A stretch of DNA of 64,000 nt from CAINVV01 sp037129695. GTDB lineage: Bacteria > Bacteroidota > Bacteroidia > Bacteroidales > Prolixibacteraceae. The DNA is taken from NCBI GenBank assembly GCA_037129695.1, contig JBAXUL010000006.1:10902-74901 (forward strand), read 5' to 3'. The position numbers were made by a program, and so were the translations under genes. The notes under the pieces were generated by a model. It made no database searches, had not been told where the DNA came from, and was given only the letters and a program-made list of their open reading frames with translations. Positions 8,527-16,469 of the stretch are shown in pieces (position 1 is the stretch's first letter; the number at the start of each line of letters is the position of its first letter).

Positions 8527-9663
8527 TCAGTATTTCACAGTTATTTTCAATGCCCCGGGAATCTCCGTCGCAGAGGCAACGATCACGTAACCTCCACCGC
8601 TACCAGATGTTATTGCCCCGGGATACTTCGCCAACCAGTTAGTCTCCATTTCTTCAGAGACCCATTCGGGTACCGTAAAGGGCAACATTTTCTTCCAGGC
8701 ACGAAATGTTCTGGTCATGCCTTCACCCAATTTGTTGACATCTCTTTGCAGGATTCCTTCCCAGGATATGTTGGCAGAATCTCCTAGCTCCCTGACATTT
8801 TCGATGGTGAGATATTTTTCCATCAGGGGATTGTACCCTTCCGGACGCGGAGTCAGCGGAATGAGATAGAGTACCCCCGACAGCCAGTCGCAAATCTCAG
8901 GATCGACCATCGATTCTATGTGGCTTGGCCAGAATTCTCCTTCGTAATCCAGACGGTTCGCTCCCGGCAAAAGGATTCCGAGCTGATCCTGCGAACCGGA
9001 AATATATTCCGAACCGGGAGGATTCTCAGCCCCGAAAAGCAATTTTGCATTTCGCTGCTGGTCACCCTCCGGCATCTTGTCTCCCCATAATTCTGCGGCA
9101 ATTTTTCGTGAACTCGTGGCCATTCCAGAGCGGTCGTTGAAATCGTATTCCGGCCAGATTTGAACAACAACGCATGAACCAGGTAAAATCTCTGAGACCC
9201 ATGGCTGATCCATCCATCCTCCTGCCAGGCAAAGCCGGTAAGGAAATTTCATATCCTTTTTGGACTGCGAACTTGAACGGGCAGGAAGGCCCTCTTCCGG
9301 AATGCGGTCCAGGACTATCAGCTCAACATTGTTTTCTTCACAAAGACGCTTCTTCCCTTCAGTATATCCATCCTGATTCACCACAAAATAATCGGGTTTC
9401 AGGCGCTTCATATCTTCTTCAAAATCGAGCATCCCATTGCCGGAAGCAACAAATGCCTCACTCACATATCTGACGGCTCCGACCATGTACACCCTTTCCT
9501 CCTGAGAGAAATAAGGTTTCTTTCCCTTTAACTTCAGCAGGTTCTCATCCTTACCGATGCTCACATAAAGCTGGCCAAATTGTGCCGCGGTTTTAAAGAA
9601 GGCAATGTGACCGGCATGCAAAAGGTCGTAACATCCACTGACCAAAACTATTTTTTCACTCAT
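8527..9663 (-). CDS. nucleotidyltransferase fused to a compact GHMP-kinase-like domain
   Basis: A 378-residue two-domain protein. Residues 1-135 form a cytidylyltransferase-like Rossmann domain with the nucleotide-binding GCYDLLHAGH (10-19) and a late Arg-Ser-Ser-Ser segment at 129-132, as in HldE/TagD. Residues 140-378 resemble the GHMP kinases fucokinase and HddA: LAGGWMDQP (146-154), GMATSS (180-185, the phosphate-loop motif), SGSQDQLGILLPG (222-234) and GSGGGY (354-359). Only about 25 residues separate the first two kinase motifs, much less than in fucokinase, so the kinase fold is abbreviated and activity is uncertain. The gene is 15 bp from the epimerase gene. The inferred role is activation of a sugar (L-fucose, L-galactose or similar) to an NDP-sugar. 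Confidence 0.75.
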   Translation of the reverse strand: MSEKIVLVSGCYDLLHAGHIAFFKTAAQFGQLYVSIGKDENLLKLKGKKPYFSQEERVYMVGAVRYVSEAFVASGNGMLDFEEDMKRLKPDYFVVNQDGYTEGKKRLCEENNVELIVLDRIPEEGLPARSSSQSKKDMKFPYRLCLAGGWMDQPWVSEILPGSCVVVQIWPEYDFNDRSGMATSSRKIAAELWGDKMPEGDQQRNAKLLFGAENPPGSEYISGSQDQLGILLPGANRLDYEGEFWPSHIESMVDPEICDWLSGVLYLIPLTPRPEGYNPLMEKYLTIENVRELGDSANISWEGILQRDVNKLGEGMTRTFRAWKKMLPFTVPEWVSEEMETNWLAKYPGAITSGSGGGYVIVASATEIPGALKITVKY

Positions 9664-9678
9664 CAGATTTTCTTCTGA

Positions 9679-10653
9679 TTATTTGATTCCGCCACTGATC
9701 ATTTGGGTCCTGATCCAGTCGTAGGTTTCCTTCATCCCTACTGCCAGAGGCAGGGTAGGTTCCCATCCAAGCAATTCAAGGATCATCGTATTGTCGCTGT
9801 TGCGACCGCGAACCCCTTTTGGTGCATCAGGATCATAGGTTCTTTTTAGTTTTCGGCTGGCAATTTTCTCGACAATGTCGACGAGCTGGTTGATCGAAAC
9901 CATTTCGCTGCTGCCCAGATTGATTGGCTCCAGTATATCACTGTACATGATTTTCAGAATTCCTTCCACGCAATCTGTAATGTACATGAAACTGCGGGTT
10001 TGTTCTCCGTCGCCCCAAATATTGATTTCGTCCTTTCCGTACAATTCTGCTTCAAGAACTTTACGGCACATGGCTGCAGGCGCTTTTTCACGTCCACCAT
10101 CCCAGGTACCGTTAGGTCCGTATACATTGTGAAAACGAGCCACACGGGTATTGATGCCATAATCTTCACGAAAGTGACGGCACATTCTTTCGGAGAACAG
10201 TTTCTCCCATCCATATCCGTCTTCAGACTGTGCAGGATACGCATCAGATTCCTTCAATCCGGGGTTGTCGGTCTCTTGCTGTTTGTCGCCATTGTACACA
10301 CAGGCAGACGAAGCATAAAAAAAACGACTGATATCAAGGTCTTTGGCTGCCATCAGCAAATGCGTGTTGATCAAAACACTTAACATGCATTCTGCCTTGT
10401 GTGTTTCGATGAAACCCATCCCACCCATGTCGGCTGCAAGATTAAAAACTTCGTGATATCCTTCCAACGCGGTGTAGCAGTTTTCCTTGCCATTCAGATC
10501 CAGCACCAGATTGTCAATATCAGCATGAAGCTGATACCACTGGCTGAAAGGTTTTTTATCCACCCCACGTACCTCATGACCCATATCTTTCAACTTTCTG
10601 GCCAAGTGGCCACCGATAAAGCCACCAGCTCCGGCTACTACGATTTTTTTCAT
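9679..10653 (-). CDS. GDP-mannose 3,5-epimerase-like NAD-dependent epimerase
   Basis: A 324-residue extended SDR. The NAD-binding motif GAGGFIGG is near residue 8. NLAADMGGMGFI (71-82), FFYASSACVY (Cys118), Tyr147-x-x-x-Lys151 and GGREKAPAAMCRK (Lys190) closely match the plant GDP-mannose 3,5-epimerase signature. That enzyme uses the SSAC cysteine and the REKAP lysine for C3/C5 epimerisation to GDP-L-galactose or GDP-L-gulose. The match to these strings is from memory of the plant protein. The downstream gene, 15 bp away, encodes the nucleotidyltransferase-GHMP fusion. Together they suggest L-galactose and GDP-sugar interconversion. It could be a related epimerase acting on another NDP-hexose. 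Confidence 0.8.
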   Translation of the reverse strand: MKKIVVAGAGGFIGGHLARKLKDMGHEVRGVDKKPFSQWYQLHADIDNLVLDLNGKENCYTALEGYHEVFNLAADMGGMGFIETHKAECMLSVLINTHLLMAAKDLDISRFFYASSACVYNGDKQQETDNPGLKESDAYPAQSEDGYGWEKLFSERMCRHFREDYGINTRVARFHNVYGPNGTWDGGREKAPAAMCRKVLEAELYGKDEINIWGDGEQTRSFMYITDCVEGILKIMYSDILEPINLGSSEMVSINQLVDIVEKIASRKLKRTYDPDAPKGVRGRNSDNTMILELLGWEPTLPLAVGMKETYDWIRTQMISGGIK

Positions 10654-10783
10654 TTTATTATCTTTTTAATGTATCACTTTGAAGCACTCAAAACCTAAAG
10701 AAAAGGAGAAACGAATGCATAATATCCGCGTTTTTAAGCTTTGCCGGTACAAATATTGACCTAAAAAACGATGCAGGAAAGGC

Positions 10784-10799
10784 CTGAAATTCTTCAGGA
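10784..10799. repeat. short palindrome upstream of the epimerase gene
   Basis: CCTGAA and TTCAGG, separated by four bases, form a small inverted repeat just promoter-proximal to the operator-like sites. Its role is unclear: it could be part of a leader hairpin or a second protein-binding site. Confidence 0.3.
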
Positions 10800-10803
10800 A
10801 AGT

Positions 10804-10852
10804 GCAAAGGTTTGCGCAAAGGTTTGCGAAGAAAAAAAATGTTGAGCAACAT
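10804..10852. promoter_or_regulatory. tandem LacI-type operators plus second palindrome (epimerase promoter region)
   Basis: Two abutting copies of GCAAAGGTTTGC lie at 10804-10815 and 10816-10827. They are followed by an A-rich spacer and the palindrome TGTTGAGCAACAT (10840-10852). A very similar block (GCAAAGCTTTGC, then GAGAA, A-rich, TGTTGTGGAACAT) lies upstream of fucP at 12713-12750. Both are upstream of minus-strand fucose-locus genes at comparable distance (about 150 and 110 bp). The GCAAA-TTTGC core is typical of LacI/GalR family operators, and the divergent lacI-type gene at 12830 is the likely binder. Confidence 0.6.
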
Positions 10853-10873
10853 GTCATTCAGGTATCCATGAAT

Positions 10874-10885
10874 GCAAAGGCTTGC
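10874..10885. promoter_or_regulatory. third operator-like palindrome
   Basis: GCAAAGGCTTGC differs from the tandem operators by one base in the right half. It lies about 45 bp from them, between the mutarotase stop and the epimerase start. Multiple spaced copies would allow looping or cooperative binding by a LacI dimer or tetramer. This is an inference from sequence similarity only. Confidence 0.45.
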
Positions 10886-10911
10886 AAAAGATTCCAAACA
10901 AACTTTGCTTT

Positions 10912-11259
10912 CTACTTGTCAAGTTGGTAGATCCGTTCCATCATTTGCCATTTTTCATCTGCGGTGGCTTCGGCCGAAGTTTGCTGAAACCTGGATACAT
11001 AGGCTTCCCACTCACTTTGCCGTGGCAATTTTGCCAGGGCAGCCATCGCCTTGTCATGGTCAAATTCCAGAACGGTATCCATAATCATAAACAGCCTCGT
11101 CCCATGAATATAAATTTCCATGTCAAGAATTCCTACCTCCCGCATACCGGCGGTGATTTCAGGCCACGCGGCACCGGGGGCATGAACTTTTTTGTAATCT
11201 TCAATCAGCTGAGCATCTTCTTTGAGAGACAGCGTCTTGCAGTATCTTTTGTATTGCAT
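10912..11259 (-). CDS. L-rhamnose/L-fucose mutarotase (RhaM family)
   Basis: A 115-residue cytosolic protein of the RhaM/DUF718 ferredoxin-like fold, which interconverts alpha and beta anomers of a 6-deoxy-hexose so that isomerase or kinase receives the right form. Family landmarks are KRYCKTLSLKED at the N-terminus, MEIYIHGTRLFMIMD in the middle, and EWEAYVSRFQ...EKWQMMERIYQLDK at the end. It sits 104 bp downstream of fucP on the same strand, so L-fucose is the likely substrate here, although the family is named for rhamnose. Confidence 0.88.
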   Translation of the reverse strand: MQYKRYCKTLSLKEDAQLIEDYKKVHAPGAAWPEITAGMREVGILDMEIYIHGTRLFMIMDTVLEFDHDKAMAALAKLPRQSEWEAYVSRFQQTSAEATADEKWQMMERIYQLDK

Positions 11260-11363
11260 CTGAAATGCTTTTTAAGTATATCAATCAACTCTTGCCCCAA
11301 TCAAAAGCTAATAGTCAAAAGCTAATTGCCAAAGGCTAAAGTTAGAACGCTCTGATCCGTATT

Positions 11364-12602
11364 TTACTTTACATGGTGACCTTTCAGTGCATAGTAGAGT
11401 ATAAATCCGAACAATGGTATCGGGGCAAAGAAACCTATCGACATGGTGTAGTGGTCAGAAACAAAGCCCATTAATGGGGGGAAAAGTGCTCCGCCAACAA
11501 TGGCCATGACAATAAATGAAGCGGCCTTCTTGGTCTGTGGACCCAGATCCTTGATTCCCAACGCAAAAATTGTCGGGAACATGATTGACATGAAGAAGAA
11601 AATGGCATATAGCGAAATAAGGGAAAGCCATCCAAAATTCAGACTTACAATCGGTAAAAGTAAAATACATAGTCCGGAATAAAGTGCCAGGATTCTACTC
11701 GGCTTCATGTATCCCATCATGAAACTTCCTGACATTCTGCCTACCATAAACAATGCAAAACCTATGGAAAGGAAATAGGGTCCGTTTTTCACATCAAAAC
11801 GGGGATATTGGCTTTCGTCGGTAACAAAATTAATCAGATAGCTGAAAATTCCGGTTTGCGCTGCGACATAACAAAACTGTGCAGCCACACCCATCACAAA
11901 ATGGGGTTTCTTGATCAGTGGAACATCTAAAAAATCACTTTCCTCTTTATCAAGTTCCACAGCTGCGTGTCCGGATTCTTCCTCTGAAATTTCAGGTAGC
12001 GGCATTTTTAGGAAAATCAAGGCTACTCCCAGTACCACCAGGCCAATGATGACCATAGGCAGAATAAGTGAAGCAAGTTTTTCTCCGACCACATCACTTT
12101 GATTACCATACACATACAAACCGATCAGAGGACCAATAACCCATGCCAACCCGTTGAAGGATTGGGAGAAGTTGATTCGTCTGGCAGCTGAATCCTTCGG
12201 TCCAAGTTTGGTGGTATAAGGATTGGCTGCTGTTTCAAGGGTGGCAAGTCCGCATCCAAGAATGAACAGACAGGTCAGAAAGATCCAGAACGACTCGAAT
12301 GAAGTGGTACTGGCGATTAGCAAAGCTCCGGTGCCAAACAACGTCAAGCCAAGAATGATTCCTTTTTTATATCCGAAACGGCGCATGAACATCCCGGCAG
12401 GAATAGCCATTCCAAAATAGGCTCCGTACAAGGCGAATTGAATCAGGCTTGATTCTGATTTTTTTAAATGAAGTATTTGCTGAAAATGTTTATCCAGCGT
12501 GTCAACCATTCCATGAGCCAGACCCCAAAGGAAAAACAAAAATGAAATCAGGATAAATGGTACGAGGAATTCCCGCGTAGTTAGTTTGTGTTGGACGGCC
12601 AT
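11364..12602 (-). CDS. fucP: L-fucose:H+ symporter, MFS family
   Basis: A 412-residue major facilitator with 12 predicted membrane helices, importing L-fucose with protons. The start at 12602 gives MAVQHKLTTREFLVPFILISFLFFLWGLAHGMVDTL, the FucP-family beginning, where the Asp in GMVDTLDKHFQ corresponds to the proton/sugar-coupling Asp of helix 1. The long upstream extension to 12785 is unlike the family and overlaps the regulatory region. GYKKGIILGL is the loop 2-3 signature. It is divergent from a LacI-family gene and has an operator-like palindrome about 110 bp upstream. L-galactose is also transported by known FucP. Confidence 0.9.
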   Translation of the reverse strand: MAVQHKLTTREFLVPFILISFLFFLWGLAHGMVDTLDKHFQQILHLKKSESSLIQFALYGAYFGMAIPAGMFMRRFGYKKGIILGLTLFGTGALLIASTTSFESFWIFLTCLFILGCGLATLETAANPYTTKLGPKDSAARRINFSQSFNGLAWVIGPLIGLYVYGNQSDVVGEKLASLILPMVIIGLVVLGVALIFLKMPLPEISEEESGHAAVELDKEESDFLDVPLIKKPHFVMGVAAQFCYVAAQTGIFSYLINFVTDESQYPRFDVKNGPYFLSIGFALFMVGRMSGSFMMGYMKPSRILALYSGLCILLLPIVSLNFGWLSLISLYAIFFFMSIMFPTIFALGIKDLGPQTKKAASFIVMAIVGGALFPPLMGFVSDHYTMSIGFFAPIPLFGFILYYALKGHHVK

Positions 12603-12712
12603 AGTTTGAATGTTAAATTGTGATCGTATAATTTTCAGCCTTTTTTGTCGTAAGGTTATTATCCTTTCAAAAGTCATGAAACTTATCCATTTTGCCAAAT
12701 AATTCTGAGCTT

Positions 12713-12750
12713 GCAAAGCTTTGCGGAGAAGGAAAAGTGTTGTGGAACAT
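12713..12750. promoter_or_regulatory. LacI-type operator block in the fucP-lacI intergenic region
   Basis: A perfect 12-bp palindrome GCAAAGCTTTGC (12713-12724) is followed by GAGAAGGAAAAG and the imperfect palindrome TGTTGTGGAACAT (12738-12750). The block matches the one at 10804-10852 at roughly 28 of 33 positions after the shared TTTGCG. It lies between the divergent fucP and lacI-type starts, as expected for an autoregulated local repressor. Confidence 0.65.
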
Positions 12751-12829
12751 GTTTCCGGTTCACTTTTATTCAAATTGGCTCCCAATTCATTTTAGATTTT
12801 GTAATTTCAGCCGATCCATTTATCACATT

Positions 12830-13840
12830 ATGGCCAAAAGGCATCTTTCATTAAAGGATTTAGCTTCGGAACTGAATATCTCCATTTCTACGGTATCCAG
12901 GGCATTGAAAAACCATCCTGACATCAGTCCGGAACTTACCAGGAAGATTCAGGAACTGGCTACTGTACGAAACTATGTGCCAAATCCGCTGGCCATGGGA
13001 TTACTGAAGCAGGAAACCCGGATGATCGGTGTCATTGTTCCGGATCTGGTCACCCATTTTTACTCCTCCATCATCTCGGGTATTGAAGAATGTGCCAAAA
13101 ATCGTGGTTACTTTATTCTGCTGGCATCCTCTTATGAATCCATGGAAAAAGAGATCGAAGCCGTTTCCAATCTGCTCAAGGCAAGGGTCGACGGGATGAT
13201 CGTTTGTTTAAGCAAGGAAACCAATTGTTTCGACCACTTTCTCCATTTGATCGGGAATGAAATACCACTTGTATTCTTCGACCGGGTTTGTCTCTCCGAG
13301 TTGGTACCCTGCGTGATTGTTGACAATAAAGAGGCAGTCAATCAAATTATCAGTCATCTCAGCCAAAGAGGATACCAACGAATCGCTTTTATTTCCGGAC
13401 CTGCCCACCTCAGTATTTCGAGCAGCAGAATAGAGGGCTACCGGATTGGGCTGGAAAAGGCAGGCCTTGAATTCGATCCTGCCTTGTTGCGGCCATGTAA
13501 CATGGAAACGGAAGAAACCATTCAGATTATCGACGAACTTCTTGCATTGCCAAATCCTCCGGATGCCTTTTTCGGCATCAACGACATGGTGATATTTACG
13601 GTGATGAAGGAACTCAAAAAAAGGGGGATAAAAACACCTGAAGAGATCGGAATTGTAGGTTTTGCAGACGAATTTCATGCCACTTTTTCTTCACCGGAAT
13701 TGACTACCATCACTCATCCTACAAGGGAAATTGGACTGAAAGCTGCTGAATTCTTTTTCAGGAAAATTGATGATCCGTCATTTGTGGAGACCATAGTGCT
13801 GCCTACACACCTCGTGGTCAGGGAATCATCAGAAAAATGA
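12830..13840 (+). CDS. LacI family transcriptional regulator
   Basis: A 336-residue LacI/GalR regulator. The N-terminal helix-turn-helix LSLKDLASELNISISTVSRALKN is followed by a hinge and a periplasmic-binding-protein-like sensor domain with GVIVPDLVTHFYSSIISGIEECA, FFDRV and the C-terminal TTITHPTREIG. I chose the ATG at 12830 because MAKRHLSLKDLA begins the HTH. The upstream in-frame codons from 12692 are not family-like. It is divergent from fucP and next to fucose genes, so it probably senses L-fucose or a derivative and binds the GCAAAG-type sites at 12713 and 10804-10885. Confidence 0.92.
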   Translation: MAKRHLSLKDLASELNISISTVSRALKNHPDISPELTRKIQELATVRNYVPNPLAMGLLKQETRMIGVIVPDLVTHFYSSIISGIEECAKNRGYFILLASSYESMEKEIEAVSNLLKARVDGMIVCLSKETNCFDHFLHLIGNEIPLVFFDRVCLSELVPCVIVDNKEAVNQIISHLSQRGYQRIAFISGPAHLSISSSRIEGYRIGLEKAGLEFDPALLRPCNMETEETIQIIDELLALPNPPDAFFGINDMVIFTVMKELKKRGIKTPEEIGIVGFADEFHATFSSPELTTITHPTREIGLKAAEFFFRKIDDPSFVETIVLPTHLVVRESSEK

Positions 13841-13920
13841 TGAATTTCAAATGAAGAATTCTTCTTCGATTTGTATTCTTTGTGGCGAAGATGCCTGACT
13901 TTTTTTGTTGTTTCCTTTTT

Positions 13921-16305
13921 TCAATCGGTCTTCATCATCCCACAAATCGCTTCCACCACTGAATCCGCGTTTGGTTTCGAAAAATATTCACCGTCGGTAC
14001 CGTATGCCCCGCGATGATCTTTGGCAGAAATAACCAATGGTTGGGCGTCCAGCGCATAAAAAGCCTGTTCCTGGTCCAGAATTTTTTGCAGCATATAACC
14101 TGTACCACCGCCGGGAACATCTTCGTCGAGCAGCACCAGCCGGTTGGTTTTCAGGAGTGATTGGGTAATGAGATGTCCAGTATCAAAAGGGGCAAGTGTC
14201 TGCACATCTATCAATTCCACAGAGATTCCCATTGGTTTCAGCAGGCTGATGGCCTCCAGTGCAATCGTCACATTCCAGCCATAGGTAACCAGCGTCAGAT
14301 CGGTACCTTCCGTCAGCACTTCCGGCACACCCAGCGGCACGCAATATTCACCAATGTTCTCAGGAAGCATTTCCCTCACATAATATCCTTTCAATGGCTC
14401 TACCACCAGGGCAGGGTCATCCCCTTTGAGCAGGGTATTGTAAAATCCTGCCGCCTGGGTCATGTTTCTTGGCACACAGAGATGGATCCCCCGCATCGAG
14501 CCGAGAAGCATACTCATCGGAGAACCCGAATGCCACATGCCCTGCAACTGATGTCCGCGGGTACGAATGATCAGAGGTGCGATCTGCCGGCCGCAGGTAC
14601 GATAATTCAAAGTTGAGAGATCGTCTGCCAATGTGGGCAGCGCATAGATCAGGTAATCCAGATATTGAATTTCTGCGATAGGCTTAAAACCCCTCAATGC
14701 CAGACCAATGCCTTGTCCGATGATGGTCGTCTCCCGGATGCCGGTATCGAAAACACGGTGAAGCCCAAATTTTTCAGACAATCCTTTGGTCTCCTGGTTA
14801 ACTCCTCCTAAAACACCTGTGTCCTCCCCAAAAGAGAGCATCAAAGGATATTTTTGCAGCAGCAGATCGAAATTCTGATTCAGCAATTCTGAACCTGTTA
14901 CCCAGGATGGATTATTGTTGTAGGCAACTTTTAAGAAATCTCCGTTAGGAGTTTCAATTGATTTTTCTAAATGTGGAATACTAAATAGCCGTTCTCCAAT
15001 CGCATCCGAACTTTTGATCCAGTTTGACAGTTTCTGCTCCTGCACTTTTAACAAATTATTGCCAGTGACAGCCCGGTGAAGAGATTTGGCAAACCTGATC
15101 AATGCTTTTCTTGTCGGATAGGCAGCTTTCAATAAAGCTCTCAAATCGGCTGATTTATTCGACAAAAGCTCGTCATTGCCTGCGATGGAAGCAACAATTT
15201 CCTGCAAAGAGCTACTCTCTGCTTCAAATCCGGCATTGTAACTGTGCCAGGCTTGATCGCGTGCAGCCCTGGCTTCCATGGACGCTTTTTCTTCCAGCTC
15301 CGCAAGTATTTCATGAGTTGCAAGGCCTTCGAGTAATATCCACTCCTTAAATTTCACGATCGGATCATAGTCCTGTTCCCATTGCAGGCGTTCTGCACTC
15401 TTGTACCGCTCATGTGAGCCGGAGGTTGAATGGCCCAACGGTTGTGTAAGTTCGTCAATGTGAAACAGCACAGGCTGATGATTGGATCTGCAAACTTCAA
15501 TTCCTTCTTCAAAAGTGCGAACCAAACAGGGATAATCCCATCCTTTACAGGTATAAATTTTACAACCCGGATCCTGGTCGTCTGCTTCAAATCCACGCAA
15601 GGCCTTTGAAATGCTTCCTTTGGCTGTTTGCAAATCGACAGGCACACTGATACCATATCCATTGTCCCATATCGCTACAGCCAATGGAACCTGAAGCACA
15701 CAAGACGCATTGATGGTCTCGAAAAACATCCCTTCGGAAGTACTGGATTCACCAATGGATCCAAAGGCTACCTCATTCCCGGTGATTTTACCAATGGTGT
15801 GTTCTCCGAATTCAGGGTGGTCACGTACCAATTTGGAAGCCTGGGCCAAACCAAGAAGACGCGGAATTTGTCCGGCTGTTGGAGATAGGTCTGCCGCAGA
15901 ATTCTTCATCAGCGCCAAGTCTCTCAACTCGCCGGTAATTGTAACGTTGGCTGTCGAATGATGATTGTTGAAATTTCGGCCACCGGTAGATGGATTGTTG
16001 ACCGTATTGGTATCACCGTAAAGCTGCGAAAAAAACTCAGTCGGGGTCATCATTCCCGCTGCAAGCATAAAGGTTTGGTCGCGGTAATACCCTGAACGCC
16101 AGTCTCCGTCACGGAAACTCTTGACATAGGCAACCTGTGCCAGTTCTTTACCATCGCCGAATATGCCAAATGGCGCCTTGCCCAGGTGCACCTCTTTCCT
16201 TCCCAAAACACTCAATTGCCTGCTGAGAAAGACCATATAATAGTCTTTCAGCACGCTTTCCTTTGAAAAAACAGCCTGATTATCAGATACTTTCAAACCC
16301 ATCAA
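13921..16305 (-). CDS. 2-oxoacid dehydrogenase E1 component, alpha-beta fusion
   Basis: A 794-residue thiamine-diphosphate enzyme in which E1 alpha and beta subunits are joined, as is common in Bacteroidota. It decarboxylates branched-chain 2-oxo acids or pyruvate and passes the acyl group to E2 lipoyl. The N-terminal half carries the TPP region FGSIGESSTSEGMFFETINAS...DNGYGIS. The C-terminal half (from about residue 470) carries FGEDTGVLGGV, RVFDTGIRE, IRTRGHQLQGMWHSGSP and LLDEDVPGGGTGY. The usual Gly-Asp of the cofactor motif reads Gly185-Glu186. No E2 or E3 gene is nearby, and the fucose genes on either side look unrelated. The start could be either of two adjacent Met codons. Confidence 0.88.
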   Translation of the reverse strand: MMGLKVSDNQAVFSKESVLKDYYMVFLSRQLSVLGRKEVHLGKAPFGIFGDGKELAQVAYVKSFRDGDWRSGYYRDQTFMLAAGMMTPTEFFSQLYGDTNTVNNPSTGGRNFNNHHSTANVTITGELRDLALMKNSAADLSPTAGQIPRLLGLAQASKLVRDHPEFGEHTIGKITGNEVAFGSIGESSTSEGMFFETINASCVLQVPLAVAIWDNGYGISVPVDLQTAKGSISKALRGFEADDQDPGCKIYTCKGWDYPCLVRTFEEGIEVCRSNHQPVLFHIDELTQPLGHSTSGSHERYKSAERLQWEQDYDPIVKFKEWILLEGLATHEILAELEEKASMEARAARDQAWHSYNAGFEAESSSLQEIVASIAGNDELLSNKSADLRALLKAAYPTRKALIRFAKSLHRAVTGNNLLKVQEQKLSNWIKSSDAIGERLFSIPHLEKSIETPNGDFLKVAYNNNPSWVTGSELLNQNFDLLLQKYPLMLSFGEDTGVLGGVNQETKGLSEKFGLHRVFDTGIRETTIIGQGIGLALRGFKPIAEIQYLDYLIYALPTLADDLSTLNYRTCGRQIAPLIIRTRGHQLQGMWHSGSPMSMLLGSMRGIHLCVPRNMTQAAGFYNTLLKGDDPALVVEPLKGYYVREMLPENIGEYCVPLGVPEVLTEGTDLTLVTYGWNVTIALEAISLLKPMGISVELIDVQTLAPFDTGHLITQSLLKTNRLVLLDEDVPGGGTGYMLQKILDQEQAFYALDAQPLVISAKDHRGAYGTDGEYFSKPNADSVVEAICGMMKTD

Positions 16306-16416
16306 AAAAATTTAAGTAACGGACTTTTTACAAATTCAGTGGTCCTTCACATATTTAACTGACTTATTTAACGAAAAAAGGAGACATAAGTTATCTAAAA
16401 TTGCGGACAAAAAAAA

Positions 16417-16436
16417 AGAAGGACTATTTTCCTTCT
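16417..16436 (-). terminator. Rho-independent terminator of the DUF5916 gene
   Basis: AGAAGGA (16417-16423) pairs with TCCTTCT (16430-16436). On the minus strand the stem is followed by a run of nine or more T. It sits 34 bp beyond the stop of the DUF5916 gene. Confidence 0.7.
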
Positions 16437-16469
16437 GATTTTTTGCATAGACATCATTAAATCAAGATA

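Noticed and set aside
12692..12829. Longer N-termini for the LacI regulator and FucP
   Set aside because: Both upstream extensions overlap the shared intergenic region and its operator block, and neither matches the family N-terminus.
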